The position numbers and the translations under genes were made by a program. Below, one piece after another: positions 7,856 to 16,425 of a DNA stretch of 64,000 bases; within the stretch, counting starts at the first letter, position 1, and each line of letters opens with the position of its first letter. Location: the NCBI RefSeq assembly GCF_003063665.1, contig NZ_NESF01000001.1, positions 186,001 to 250,000 on the forward strand, given 5' to 3'. This DNA is from Limnohabitans sp. Hippo3. Lineage in GTDB: Bacteria; Pseudomonadota; Gammaproteobacteria; Burkholderiales; Burkholderiaceae_C. Under the pieces are notes generated by a model that was not told where the DNA came from, ran no database searches, and saw only the letters and a program-made list of their open reading frames with translations.

Positions 7856-8926
7856 TCAACACATGAACTTGATTAGTTGTGTGACTAAATCAGTTTGCCC
7901 AGAAATTTGATGGCGCTTGGTTTGGGTGTTCTGGCTCCAAATCTTCAGCGTTTCGGCATTGAGCGCAGGCCATTCACCCGCTTCCATCCCGTTCCAAACT
8001 CGATGCGCCTTGCACAAGCTCTCCGGGGCCTGCATCCATTCCAAAAACGCCTCCAGCTTGGCGTGGTGGGCGTTGTCGTCTTGTGGGTAGATGTGCCAGA
8101 TGAAGGGCTGGCCTGCCCATAGCGCCCGGACCAGCGAGTCTTCGCCACGCACAAAATTCAAGTCGCAGGCCCAGAGCATTTCGTCAAAGCCGTCCTGGTC
8201 GGTGTAGGGCAGGGCGCTCCAGTTCGGTGGTTCGGCCATGCCGTTCAGCGCTTGCTGCACTGCCGATAGTGGGCGGCCGGGGGTGACCAGCAGGTGGTGG
8301 GGTGTGCCCGCCAGTTGCGCCAGCAGCTGCGGCAGGGCGGCGGGTTCGTAGCAGAACAGGCTGATCAGCAGGCCGTTTGGGGCCAGGTTGGGGGCGTGTT
8401 GCTCGCGCCAGGCAGCGCGGTCAAAGCTTTGTTGACGAGCCAGCAGGTCGGTTTCGCGCAGCAGGCCGCCCGTGTCTGGGGTAAAGCCGGGGTAAAAGAA
8501 GGTCTTGGTCCAGCCCTTGGCCGGGCCGCTCATGATGGGCGAGGGCAGCTGGTGCATGCGGGGCACCCAGTCTTCGGCGCTCAGGTATTCGAGATTGATC
8601 CAGGTGGGCTGTTGGGCGTGCGTGGCCACGCCATGCGCCATAAAGGCTTCAGGGATGTCGCAGCCAAAGGCTTCGACCCAGACGTCGGCCGGGGGCAGCG
8701 CTTGCAGAGTGCTGGCTTGGCTGGCATCGGCCCACGGGCGCACTTCGATGCCTGGCTCTTGGTGGGCGGTGGGCGCCATCCAGGTCAGGGCCGAGGCGTC
8801 GTCCACCCACAGGCGCACGCGCTGGCCCGCGTCGCGCAACTGGCGCGTCAGGCGCCAGCACACGCCCAGGTCGCCGTGGTTGTCGATGACGGTGCAGAAG
8901 ATGTCCCAGAGTCGGCCAGTTTGCAT
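7856..8926 (-). CDS. earP: EF-P arginine rhamnosyltransferase EarP
   Basis: A 356-residue EarP (DUF2331) inverting glycosyltransferase that transfers rhamnose from dTDP-beta-L-rhamnose to Arg32 of EF-P. Near the N-terminus [17 protein letters not shown] holds the catalytic aspartates. Near the C-terminus [18 protein letters not shown] is the nucleotide-sugar-binding RGEDS motif. The ATG at 8926 is preferred over 8956 because it gives the family N-terminus (WDIFC) and has GACAAT six bases upstream. It diverges from uvrC. Its substrate efp is 2.2 kb away, separated by the YeeE pair and the low-G+C island. Confidence 0.95.
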   Translation of the reverse strand: MQTGRLWDIFCTVIDNHGDLGVCWRLTRQLRDAGQRVRLWVDDASALTWMAPTAHQEPGIEVRPWADASQASTLQALPPADVWVEAFGCDIPEAFMAHGVATHAQQPTWINLEYLSAEDWVPRMHQLPSPIMSGPAKGWTKTFFYPGFTPDTGGLLRETDLLARQQSFDRAAWREQHAPNLAPNGLLISLFCYEPAALPQLLAQLAGTPHHLLVTPGRPLSAVQQALNGMAEPPNWSALPYTDQDGFDEMLWACDLNFVRGEDSLVRALWAGQPFIWHIYPQDDNAHHAKLEAFLEWMQAPESLCKAHRVWNGMEAGEWPALNAETLKIWSQNTQTKRHQISGQTDLVTQLIKFMC

Positions 8927-8932
8927 GCGGCG

Positions 8933-8938
8933 ATTGTC
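8933..8938 (-). promoter_or_regulatory. -10-like GACAAT before earP
   Basis: On the minus strand GACAAT ends six bases before the earP ATG and no Shine-Dalgarno sequence lies between. It predicts a leaderless transcript. No clear -35 element. Confidence 0.4.
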
Positions 8939-8967
8939 GCTGGAGATTTCACACACATCTTTTCACA

Positions 8968-8973
8968 GACAAT
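8968..8973 (+). promoter_or_regulatory. -10-like GACAAT before uvrC
   Basis: GACAAT ends seven bases before the uvrC ATG at 8981, back to back with the earP promoter. There is no purine-rich ribosome-binding site in the seven-base gap. Confidence 0.4.
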
Positions 8974-8980
8974 ATCCGCC

Positions 8981-10909
8981 ATGTCGAACACCCATGATGA
9001 AGTCCTGCTCGCGCAAGTTGCCGCGCTGCCCGCCTTGCCGGGGGTGTACCGCTACTTTGATGCGCAGGAGCAGCTGCTGTATGTGGGCAAGGCGCTGAAC
9101 CTCAAGCGCCGGGTGTCGAGTTATTTCCAGAAGGACCACGGCGGCACCCGCATTGGCCACATGGTCAGCAAGATCACGCGCATGGAAACCACCGTGGTGC
9201 GCTCCGAGGCCGAGGCGCTGCTGCTGGAAAACAACCTCATCAAGACGCTGCACCCGCGTTTCAACATCCTGTTTCGGGACGACAAGAGTTACCCCTACCT
9301 CAAGCTCACGGGCAATGGCCGCGTGGCGCTGCCCGCTGTGGTCAAGACGCCCGAGGCGCAGCATTACCCGCGTGTGGCCTATTACCGGGGGGCGGTGGAG
9401 AAGAAACACCGTTACTTTGGGCCGTTCCCCAGCGCCTGGGCGGTCAAGGAGTCGATTCAGCTGATCCAGAAGGTGTTCAGGCTGCGCACCTGCGAGGACA
9501 CGGTGTTTGCCAACCGCACCCGGCCTTGCCTGCTGTTTCAGATCAAGCGTTGCTCCGGCCCCTGTGTGAACCTGATCAGCCCCGAGGACTACAAGGCCGA
9601 TGTGCAGCATGCCGAGCAGTTTTTGCGAGGCGAGACCCAAGCGCTGATGCGCGAGATGGAAGCGCGGATGATGCAGCATGCCGATAAGCTCGAATTCGAG
9701 CTGGCGGCCGAGGTGCGCAACCAGCTCACGGCGCTGTCGCGGGTCTTGCACCAGCAGTCGGTGGACACAGCAGTGGACACCGATGCCGACATTTTGGTGG
9801 CCAAGGTGCAAGGCGGCCGCGCCTGCGTGAACCTGGCCATGGTGCGCGGTGGGCGTCATTTGGGCGACCGGCCTTATTTCCCGGTGCATGTGCAGGACGC
9901 GCAGGACTTGCTGGGTCTGGAGGAAGGAGAGGCGCAGCGCCCCGTAGAGGTGCAGGTGCTCGAAGCCTTTTTGGCGCAGCACTACATCGGCGTGCCCGTG
10001 CCGCCGCTCTTGATCTTGAGCGCGGCGGTCGACAAAGCGCTGATCACGGCTTTGTCGGCGCAGTCGGGTGTGAAGATCAGCACCGTGACGCAGCCGCGCG
10101 AGCACCGCCGCGTCTGGCTGGAGATGGCCGAGAAAAACGCCGAGCTGCAACTGGCCCGCTTGCTGGCCGAAGAAGGCTCTCAGCAGGCCCGCACCCGGGC
10201 ATTGGCCGAGGCGCTGGATTTGGCTCCGGACGATCTGGACCAGCTGCACATCGAGTGTTTTGACATCTCGCACACGGCGGGCGAGAACACGCAGGCGTCT
10301 TGTGTGGTGTTTCGCCAGCACAAGATGCAAAGCAGCGACTACCGGCGCTACAACATCGAGGGCATCACGCCCGGTGACGACTACGCCGCCATGCGCCAGG
10401 TGCTGATGCGCCGCTATGGCAAGCTGGCCGAGGCCTTGCGTTCGGGCGAGGGCACGGCCAAGTTGCCTGACCTGGTGTTGATCGACGGCGGCAAAGGCCA
10501 GGTGAGCATGGCCCGAGAAGTCTTCACCGACCTGGGGCTGGACCTGTCGCGCATCGTGGGCGTCGAAAAAGGCGAAGGCCGCAAGGTCGGTCTGGAAGAG
10601 CTGGTGTTTGCCGATGGCCGCGAGAAGGTCTATCTGGGCAAGGATTCGGCGGCGCTCATGCTGGTCGCGCAGATCCGCGACGAGGCGCACCGCTTTGCCA
10701 TCACCGGCATGCGGGCGGCACGCGCCAAGGTGCGGGTGGGCGGCAGCAAGATTGAAGAGATTCCCGGCATCGGGCCGCGCAAACGGGCCAAGCTGCTGCA
10801 GCGCTTTGGCGGGGTGCGCGGTGTGGAAAGCGCCAGTGTCGAGGATCTGTTGAGTGTGGAAGGCATCTCCCGGGAGCTGGCCGAGGCGATTTACAACGCC
10901 TTGCACTGA
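8981..10909 (+). CDS. uvrC: Excinuclease ABC subunit C
   Basis: A 642-residue UvrC, the nuclease that makes both incisions in nucleotide excision repair together with UvrA and UvrB. The GIY-YIG domain (about 15-95) includes GVYRYFD and [18 protein letters not shown] motif binding UvrB lies around 225-255. The RNase-H-like endonuclease domain contains [11 protein letters not shown] (about 424), and a helix-hairpin-helix DNA-binding pair ends the protein ([14 protein letters not shown] and [13 protein letters not shown]). The open frame extends back to 8294, but the ATG at 8981 gives the family N-terminus; the upstream part is antisense to earP. Confidence 0.97.
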   Translation: MSNTHDEVLLAQVAALPALPGVYRYFDAQEQLLYVGKALNLKRRVSSYFQKDHGGTRIGHMVSKITRMETTVVRSEAEALLLENNLIKTLHPRFNILFRDDKSYPYLKLTGNGRVALPAVVKTPEAQHYPRVAYYRGAVEKKHRYFGPFPSAWAVKESIQLIQKVFRLRTCEDTVFANRTRPCLLFQIKRCSGPCVNLISPEDYKADVQHAEQFLRGETQALMREMEARMMQHADKLEFELAAEVRNQLTALSRVLHQQSVDTAVDTDADILVAKVQGGRACVNLAMVRGGRHLGDRPYFPVHVQDAQDLLGLEEGEAQRPVEVQVLEAFLAQHYIGVPVPPLLILSAAVDKALITALSAQSGVKISTVTQPREHRRVWLEMAEKNAELQLARLLAEEGSQQARTRALAEALDLAPDDLDQLHIECFDISHTAGENTQASCVVFRQHKMQSSDYRRYNIEGITPGDDYAAMRQVLMRRYGKLAEALRSGEGTAKLPDLVLIDGGKGQVSMAREVFTDLGLDLSRIVGVEKGEGRKVGLEELVFADGREKVYLGKDSAALMLVAQIRDEAHRFAITGMRAARAKVRVGGSKIEEIPGIGPRKRAKLLQRFGGVRGVESASVEDLLSVEGISRELAEAIYNALH

Positions 10910-10949
10910 GCGCACGTCATGTTGTCATGAAGCCCTTGCCCGGGCGTGC

Positions 10950-10955
10950 CACAAT
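10950..10955 (+). promoter_or_regulatory. -10-like CACAAT before pgsA
   Basis: CACAAT ends seven bases before the pgsA ATG at 10963 with no ribosome-binding site between. No convincing -35. Part of the recurrent leaderless pattern in this window. Confidence 0.35.
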
Positions 10956-10962
10956 CCAAACC

Positions 10963-11532
10963 ATGTTTTTCACGATTCCCACCCTCATGACCTGGACGCG
11001 CATTGTCGCGATCCCTTTGATCGTTGGCGTGTATTACCTGGGCAGCCTGAAGGTCGAGACGCAAAACCTGATCGCCACGGTCATGTTTGTGCTGTTTGCC
11101 ATCACCGACTGGCTCGACGGCTTTTTGGCCCGCAAACTCAACCAGACTTCGGCTTTTGGCGCGTTCCTGGACCCCGTGGCTGACAAGTTCCTGGTCTGCG
11201 CCGCCTTGTTGATTCTGGTGCACATGAACCGGGTGCATGTGCTGGTGGCCCTCATCATCATTGGCCGCGAAATCGCTATTTCCTCCTTGCGCGAGTGGAT
11301 GGCGCAGATCGGGGCCAGCAAAAGTGTGGCCGTGCACATGGTGGGCAAGCTCAAGACCACGGTGCAAATGGTGGCGATTCCCTTCCTGCTGTACGACGGC
11401 GTTCTGCTGGGCGTGATCGACACCCGCACTTGGGGGGCGGTGCTGATCCTCATCGCCGCCGTGCTGACCATTTGGTCGATGGTGTACTACATGCAAAAGG
11501 CCTTGCCTGAAATCCGAGCCCGCGTGAAATGA
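10963..11532 (+). CDS. pgsA: CDP-diacylglycerol-glycerol-3-phosphate 3-phosphatidyltransferase
   Basis: A 189-residue integral membrane enzyme making phosphatidylglycerol phosphate from CDP-diacylglycerol and glycerol-3-phosphate, the committed step to phosphatidylglycerol and cardiolipin. The CDP-alcohol phosphotransferase signature D-x2-D-G-x2-A-R-x8-G-x3-D-x3-D is complete at about residues 49-75 (DWLDGFLARKL then GAFLDPVADK). The ATG at 10963 rather than 10927 yields the usual MFFTIPTLMTWTRI start. It follows uvrC by 53 bases and overlaps the next gene by four. Confidence 0.95.
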   Translation: MFFTIPTLMTWTRIVAIPLIVGVYYLGSLKVETQNLIATVMFVLFAITDWLDGFLARKLNQTSAFGAFLDPVADKFLVCAALLILVHMNRVHVLVALIIIGREIAISSLREWMAQIGASKSVAVHMVGKLKTTVQMVAIPFLLYDGVLLGVIDTRTWGAVLILIAAVLTIWSMVYYMQKALPEIRARVK

Positions 11533-12437
11533 GCGGGGGCCGCGTATCTGACGCCTGGGTCCGGGCGACACCTGCTGTGTTTGTGTTGATCTGGAGCACG
11601 GGCTTCATCGTCGCCCGCTACGGCATGCCGCATTCCCCACCTTTCTCCTTTTTGGTGGTTCGGTACGTGCTGTCGATCGCCTGCTTTTTGCCCTGGATTT
11701 TTTGGGCCAAGGTGCCCTGGCCACAAAACCGCATGCAGTGGCTGCACTTGTCGGTCACGGGCATGCTCATGCATGGCGGCTACCTGGGCGGTGTGTGGGT
11801 GGCGGTCAAGGCGGGCATGGGTTCTGGCCTGTCGTCGCTGATTGTGGGGTTTCAACCAGTGCTGACGGCCATCTGGCTTTCCTACAGCCTGCGCGGATCG
11901 GGCCAGCCCGGGGTGTCTCGCCGCCAGTGGCTGGGTCTTTTGCTGGGCTTTGTCGGCCTGCTGATGGTGGTCTGGCGAAAGCTCACGCTGGGTTCGCCCA
12001 TGGACCATGTGACCTCGCTCAACATGGCCTTTGCTGTGGGGGCCTTGTTCAGCATCACCATCGGCACCTTGTACCAAAAGCGGTTTGTTCAACCTTGCGA
12101 TGTGCGCTCGGCCAACACGGTGCAGATCATGGCGGCCCTGGCCATCACGGTGCCCCTGGCCTTGGCCGAGACGGAGCTCATGCAGTGGAATCCAGAGCTG
12201 GTCGGCGCCATGGCGTGGTCGGTGCTGGGTTTGACGGTGGGGGGCAGTTCCTTGCTTTATGTACTGATTCAGCGGGGCGCAGCGGCTTCGGTGACCAGCC
12301 TCATGTACCTGGTGCCGCCGACAACAGCCATCATGGCGTGGCTCTTGTTTGGCGAAACCATCACGGCCGCCACCTTGGTCGGGACGGCGCTGACGGCTTT
12401 GGGCGTGAGCCTGGTCGTGCGGCCGTCACGTTCGTGA
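11529..12437 (+). CDS. EamA/DMT superfamily transporter
   Basis: A 302-residue membrane protein with about ten hydrophobic helices arranged as two EamA repeats, the drug/metabolite transporter fold. The first repeat has FVLIWSTGFIVARYGMP, and the second repeat carries YVLIQRGAAASVTSLMYLVPP. It starts inside the pgsA stop codon (ATGA), so translation is probably coupled although functions look unrelated. Members export amino acids or other metabolites; the substrate here is unknown. Confidence 0.88.
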   Translation: MSGGRVSDAWVRATPAVFVLIWSTGFIVARYGMPHSPPFSFLVVRYVLSIACFLPWIFWAKVPWPQNRMQWLHLSVTGMLMHGGYLGGVWVAVKAGMGSGLSSLIVGFQPVLTAIWLSYSLRGSGQPGVSRRQWLGLLLGFVGLLMVVWRKLTLGSPMDHVTSLNMAFAVGALFSITIGTLYQKRFVQPCDVRSANTVQIMAALAITVPLALAETELMQWNPELVGAMAWSVLGLTVGGSSLLYVLIQRGAAASVTSLMYLVPPTTAIMAWLLFGETITAATLVGTALTALGVSLVVRPSRS

Positions 12438-12539
12438 AAGCCTTTGCCACCCTTTTTGATTAAGCTGCGACCCCTTGATGTGCCCGGGCACATGTGGGCA
12501 GCGTGAGCCGTTTATTTATTCAAGCAGAAAGTGATTCCC

Positions 12540-13625
12540 ATGACAAAGCACCGCATCGCCGTGATTCCAGGAGACGGCATTGGCAAGGAAGTGATGCCCG
12601 AGGGCTTGCGCGTGATGGACGCTGCAGCCCGTAAATTTGGCATCGACTTGCACTTTGATCACTTTGATTTTTCCAGCTGGGACTACTGCGAAAAGCACGG
12701 CCAGATGCTGCCCGACAACTGGAAAGACCAGATCGGTGGCCACGATGCCCTGTACTTTGGTGCTGTGGGCTGGCCCGACAAAATCGCTGACCATGTCTCG
12801 TTGTGGGGCTCCTTGCTGCTGTTCCGCCGCGAGTTTGACCAGTACATCAACCTGCGCCCAGCCCGCTTGATGCCCGGCATCATCGCGCCTGTGGTGCGCC
12901 GCGATGGCAGCGCACGCCAGCCTGGCGAGATCGACATGTACATCGTGCGCGAGAACACCGAAGGTGAGTACTCCAGCGTGGGCGGGCGCATGTTCCCCGG
13001 CACCGAGCGCGAAATCGTCATGCAGGAATCCATCATGACCCGCGTGGGCGTGGACCGGGTGCTGAAGTTTGCTTTTGAGCTGGCGCAGTCGCGCCCCAAG
13101 AAGCACCTGACCAGTGCCACCAAGTCCAACGGCATCGCCATCACCATGCCTTACTGGGACGAGCGTGTGGCCGAAATGGCCAAGTCGTATCCTGGCATCA
13201 ACGTGGACAAGTTCCACATCGACATCCTGACGGCGCACTTTGTGCAACGCCCTGACTTTTTCGATGTGGTGGTGGCCAGCAACCTGTTTGGTGACATCCT
13301 GTCCGACCTGGGCCCCGCATGCACGGGCACCATCGGGATCGCCCCCAGCGCCAACCTGAACCCCGACCGCAAGTTCCCTTCTTTGTTCGAGCCCGTGCAT
13401 GGCTCGGCCCCGGACATTGCAGGCAAAGGCATTGCCAACCCGATCGGCCAGATCTGGTGCGGCGCCATGATGCTGGAGTTCCTGGGCTACAAAGCCGCCC
13501 ACGATGCGGTTTTGGGGGCCATCGAGAAGGTGCTGGCGTCGGGAAAGGACGCTCCGCGAACGCCCGATCTGGGAGGGACAGCCAAGACAGCGGATGTGGG
13601 CCGGGCGATTGCAGAGGCGCTTTGA
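12540..13625 (+). CDS. ttuC: Tartrate dehydrogenase / D-malate dehydrogenase (decarboxylating)
   Basis: A 361-residue member of the isocitrate/isopropylmalate dehydrogenase family. It resembles tartrate dehydrogenase/decarboxylase TtuC and D-malate dehydrogenase more than LeuB: VRENTEGEYSSVGGRMF, KSNGIAITMPYWDER and NLFGDILSDLGPACTG are characteristic. These enzymes oxidise D-malate or tartrate with NAD+ and Mn2+. The ATG at 12540 is preferred to the GTG at 12531. No other leucine or tartrate genes are adjacent, so the physiological substrate is open. Confidence 0.87.
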   Translation: MTKHRIAVIPGDGIGKEVMPEGLRVMDAAARKFGIDLHFDHFDFSSWDYCEKHGQMLPDNWKDQIGGHDALYFGAVGWPDKIADHVSLWGSLLLFRREFDQYINLRPARLMPGIIAPVVRRDGSARQPGEIDMYIVRENTEGEYSSVGGRMFPGTEREIVMQESIMTRVGVDRVLKFAFELAQSRPKKHLTSATKSNGIAITMPYWDERVAEMAKSYPGINVDKFHIDILTAHFVQRPDFFDVVVASNLFGDILSDLGPACTGTIGIAPSANLNPDRKFPSLFEPVHGSAPDIAGKGIANPIGQIWCGAMMLEFLGYKAAHDAVLGAIEKVLASGKDAPRTPDLGGTAKTADVGRAIAEAL

Positions 13626-13790
13626 TGCCCCTTGCGACTGCCGCGGTGGTCGCTTTGGCGTTGAAAAAGGCCGCTTCGGCACATGCATGGACAGTTTTAA
13701 AGGCTAGAATTCAAGCCCACAGCCGAGTCTGTGGCCCCAATTTTCTGTCCACTGCCGGTTGCACCGGTTTGTAACTTCAAGAGGTTTCTT

Positions 13791-14063
13791 GTGAACAAAA
13801 CAGAGCTGATCGAACACATTGCAAAACAAGCAGACCTGTCCAAGGCTGCAGCAGGCCGCGCATTGGAAGCCACCATGGGCGCTGTGCGCACCACCTTGAA
13901 AAAAGGCGGCACCGTGTCTTTGGTGGGTTTTGGCACTTTTGCGGTGGGCAAACGTGCTGCACGCACGGGCCGCAATCCACGCACAGGCGCAGCGATTAAA
14001 ATCAAGTCAGCCAAAGTTCCAAAGTTCCGCCCAGGCAAGGCCCTGAAGGATGCTTTGAACTGA
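13791..14063 (+). CDS. hupB: DNA-binding protein HU
   Basis: A 90-residue HU-family nucleoid protein that bends and compacts DNA as a dimer. The body ([20 protein letters not shown]) and the DNA-clasping arm [20 protein letters not shown] are typical. The start is a GTG at 13791 supported by AAGAGG eight bases upstream; no in-frame ATG fits the family N-terminus. The 165-base leader region holds a TAGAAT box (13705-13710) and two small hairpins (CCACAG/CTGTGG and CCGGT/ACCGG). tRNA-Val and ppiD follow, resembling the hupB-ppiD order of enterobacteria. Confidence 0.95.
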   Translation: MNKTELIEHIAKQADLSKAAAGRALEATMGAVRTTLKKGGTVSLVGFGTFAVGKRAARTGRNPRTGAAIKIKSAKVPKFRPGKALKDALN

Positions 14064-14079
14064 CAACACTTTTCAGGTG

Positions 14080-14155
14080 GGGCGCTTAGCTCAGTTGGTA
14101 GAGCGGCTCCTTTACACGGAGTAGGTCGGCGGTTCGAGACCGTCAGCGCCCACCA
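14080..14155 (+). tRNA. tRNA-Val (anticodon UAC)
   Basis: Complete cloverleaf of 76 bases with encoded CCA: acceptor GGGCGCT pairs AGCGCCC, TAGCTCAGTTGGTAGAGC forms the D arm and GGTTCGAGACC lies in the T arm. The anticodon TAC is at 14113-14115 in loop TTTACAC. It begins 16 bases after hupB and is followed by a strong terminator, so it may be co-transcribed with hupB. Confidence 0.97.
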
Positions 14156-14166
14156 CCCTACAAAGT

Positions 14167-14194
14167 AAAGGCGAACCCAGTGTTCGCCTTTTTT
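14167..14194 (+). terminator. Rho-independent terminator after tRNA-Val
   Basis: Ten-base stem AAAGGCGAAC/GTTCGCCTTT with a five-base loop followed by a T run, 24 bases before the ppiD start. Confidence 0.85.
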
Positions 14195-14217
14195 CTTGAT
14201 AACCCGAGACTTCAGAC

Positions 14218-16149
14218 ATGTTTGATTCCATTCGCAACAACTCAAAAATCTTGATGGGGTTGTTGTTCTTGTTGGTGATTCCGTCTTTTGTGCTGTTTGG
14301 CATCGAGGGCTACAGCCAGTTTGAAGACAAAGGTGCCGCGGTGGCCCGGGTGGACGGGCAAAAAATCACCCAGTCCGAGTGGGACGCTGTCCACCAGCAG
14401 GAAGTGGACCGCATTCGCGCATCGGTCCCCAACCTGGACCCGAAACTGCTGGACTCGGCAGAGGCGCGTTATGCGACCCTCGAAAAAATGGTCAACGACC
14501 GTCTGATTGCCCGCGCCTCTGAAAAGCAATTGCTGGTCACGAGTGATCAGCGCCTGGCCCGCTACCTACAGCAAGACCCCTCGATTGCAGGCTTGCGTGG
14601 CGCAGACGGTAAGCTGGACATGGAACGCTACCGCCAGTTGGCGGCCAGCCAAGGCATGACCCCCGAGATGCTCGAAGCCCGTGTGCGCCGTGACCTGTCC
14701 AACCAGCAGGTGTTGGCCGGTTTGCAAGCCTCGGTGTTTGCGACGCAGCGTCAGACCGATGCCGCACTGGATGCCTACTTGCAGCGCCGTGAGATTCAGG
14801 TCAAGCGCTGGAGCCCGGCAGACTTTGCCGCCAAGGTCGAGGTGTCGGATGTGGACCTGGAGCGCTATTACAAAGACCATGCAGAGCGTTTTCGTTCGGT
14901 GGAAAACGTGGACCTGGAATACCTCGTCCTGGACGTGGCGGCCCTGCAAAGCCGGATTGAATTGCCTGAGCAGGACCTGAAAACCTACTACGAGCAAAAC
15001 CTGCAACGGCTCGCAGGTCAGGAGCAGCGCCGCGCCAGCCACATCCTGATCAATGCCGCGAAAGATCTGCCCGCGGCAGACAAGCAAAAAGCCCGTGCCA
15101 AGGCCGAAAGCCTGTTGGCCACCGTTCGCCAGTCACCCAAAACCTTTGCCGAGGTGGCACGCAAGAACTCGGATGACACCGGTTCGGCCGCACGCGGCGG
15201 TGATCTGGACTTTTTCGCCCGAGGCGCCATGGTCAAGCCTTTTGAAGATGCCGCCTTTGCGCTTCAAAAGGGCGACATCAGCGACATCGTGGAGTCCGAC
15301 TTCGGCTACCACATCATCTTGTTGACCGATGTGAAGCTGCCCCAGGCACCGTCTTTCGAGTCCATGCGCCCGCAATTGGAAGCGGACTTGCGCAAACAGC
15401 AAGCCCAGCGCCAGTTCGCAGAATTGGCCGAAACCTTCAGCAACAGCGTGTACGAGCAGTCGGACAGTTTGACGCCCGTGGCAGAGCGGCTGAAATTGTC
15501 GGTACAAAAAGCGCAAGCGTTGACCCGCACACCACCACCCGGTGCGCAGGGCGTTTTGAGCCATCCCAAATTGTTGCAAGCCATCTTCTCTGAAGACGCG
15601 ATCGCCAAACGCCGCAACACGGCTGCGGTAGAGGTGGCTCCGAACACGCTGGTCTCGGCCCGTGTGGTGAACCACCGCCCAGCGGCCGTTCGTCCTTTTG
15701 CAGAGGTCAAAGCCGATGCGCGTCAACTTCTGATTCAAGCCCAATCTGCCGAGCTGGCCAAAGCCGAAGGTCAAGCCCGACTGGCGGCCTGGAAGACCGA
15801 TGCCGCTCAGGCCAACTTGGGTGAGGCGGTGACGGTTTCGCGTGATCAGGCGCCTGCATGGCCGCAAGCGGTGATCGATGCTGCTTTGCGTGCCGATCCC
15901 TCCAAAATGCCAGCCCTGTTGGGTGTGGACCTGGGCCTTCAGGGCTTTGCCGTTGTGCGTGTGAACAAAATTGTGCCGCGCCCGGAGTCGACGGCTCAAC
16001 ATTCCGAGCAAAGCCGCCAGCAATTTGCCCGCTTGTGGGGGCAAGCCGAGTCTCAGGCTTACCTGGCCAGTTTGAAGTCGCAATTCAAAGTTGAAATGTT
16101 GGCGCAAAAACCTAAAAAGTTGGAAGGTTCCGAGGCCGAAAAGCCCTGA
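14218..16149 (+). CDS. ppiD: Periplasmic chaperone / peptidyl-prolyl isomerase PpiD
   Basis: A 643-residue SurA_N/PpiD-type protein anchored in the inner membrane by one N-terminal helix (about 12-34, [20 protein letters not shown]), with the bulk in the periplasm. A SurA-like N-terminal chaperone region precedes a parvulin domain at about 272-372 ([12 protein letters not shown] through [13 protein letters not shown]), and a C-terminal helical part completes it. PpiD works near SecYEG on emerging outer-membrane and periplasmic proteins. Length matches the family (about 620-650). Confidence 0.94.
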   Translation: MFDSIRNNSKILMGLLFLLVIPSFVLFGIEGYSQFEDKGAAVARVDGQKITQSEWDAVHQQEVDRIRASVPNLDPKLLDSAEARYATLEKMVNDRLIARASEKQLLVTSDQRLARYLQQDPSIAGLRGADGKLDMERYRQLAASQGMTPEMLEARVRRDLSNQQVLAGLQASVFATQRQTDAALDAYLQRREIQVKRWSPADFAAKVEVSDVDLERYYKDHAERFRSVENVDLEYLVLDVAALQSRIELPEQDLKTYYEQNLQRLAGQEQRRASHILINAAKDLPAADKQKARAKAESLLATVRQSPKTFAEVARKNSDDTGSAARGGDLDFFARGAMVKPFEDAAFALQKGDISDIVESDFGYHIILLTDVKLPQAPSFESMRPQLEADLRKQQAQRQFAELAETFSNSVYEQSDSLTPVAERLKLSVQKAQALTRTPPPGAQGVLSHPKLLQAIFSEDAIAKRRNTAAVEVAPNTLVSARVVNHRPAAVRPFAEVKADARQLLIQAQSAELAKAEGQARLAAWKTDAAQANLGEAVTVSRDQAPAWPQAVIDAALRADPSKMPALLGVDLGLQGFAVVRVNKIVPRPESTAQHSEQSRQQFARLWGQAESQAYLASLKSQFKVEMLAQKPKKLEGSEAEKP

Positions 16150-16158
16150 GCTTCAGGC

Positions 16159-16164
16159 TATAAT
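16159..16164 (+). promoter_or_regulatory. -10 box (TATAAT) of tRNA-His
   Basis: A consensus TATAAT eleven bases before the tRNA-His 5' end; transcription would start only a few bases before the mature tRNA. The -35 region, inside the 3' end of ppiD, is not consensus. Confidence 0.6.
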
Positions 16165-16174
16165 ATCGATTTAC

Positions 16175-16251
16175 GGTGGCTGTAGCTCAGTTGGTAGAGT
16201 CCAGGATTGTGATTCCTGTTGTCGTGGGTTCGAGCCCCATCAGCCACCCCA
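16175..16251 (+). tRNA. tRNA-His (anticodon GUG)
   Basis: Complete cloverleaf of 77 bases counting the extra G(-1) at 16175 that pairs with C73, the histidine identity element. Acceptor GTGGCTG/CAGCCAC, loop TTGTGAT with anticodon GTG at 16209-16211, T arm GGGTTCGAGCCCC, and CCA encoded. Confidence 0.97.
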
Positions 16252-16259
16252 AAGTCTCC

Positions 16260-16289
16260 AAGGCCCTTTCGACAACGAAAGGGCCTTTT
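16260..16289 (+). terminator. Rho-independent terminator after tRNA-His
   Basis: Twelve-base perfect stem AAGGCCCTTTCG/CGAAAGGGCCTT, loop ACAA, followed by TT. It isolates dnaB from tRNA-His transcription. Confidence 0.85.
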
Positions 16290-16353
16290 CATTTGTGCAT
16301 CACTTTGTTTGTGTTGCCAAGTTGTCCTCGTTTGGGCACCGGATACCCCATGT

Positions 16354-16362
16354 TTATCCACA
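16354..16362 (+). promoter_or_regulatory. DnaA box upstream of dnaB
   Basis: TTATCCACA is a perfect match to the high-affinity DnaA box. It lies 64 bases before the dnaB ATG; a degenerate second copy (TTATTCCGT) follows a few bases later. It suggests DnaA control of the helicase gene, by analogy with other DnaA-regulated promoters. Confidence 0.6.
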
Positions 16363-16425
16363 GGGTTATTCCGTGACGCCAAGCGCTGAGGGGGCTACCA
16401 TTGCTTTTTGATTTGTCGGTACGCC

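Noticed and set aside
8294-8980. The uvrC frame remains open 229 codons upstream of its ATG
   Set aside because: That stretch is antisense to earP and translates to low-complexity sequence; the ATG at 8981 gives the canonical UvrC start.
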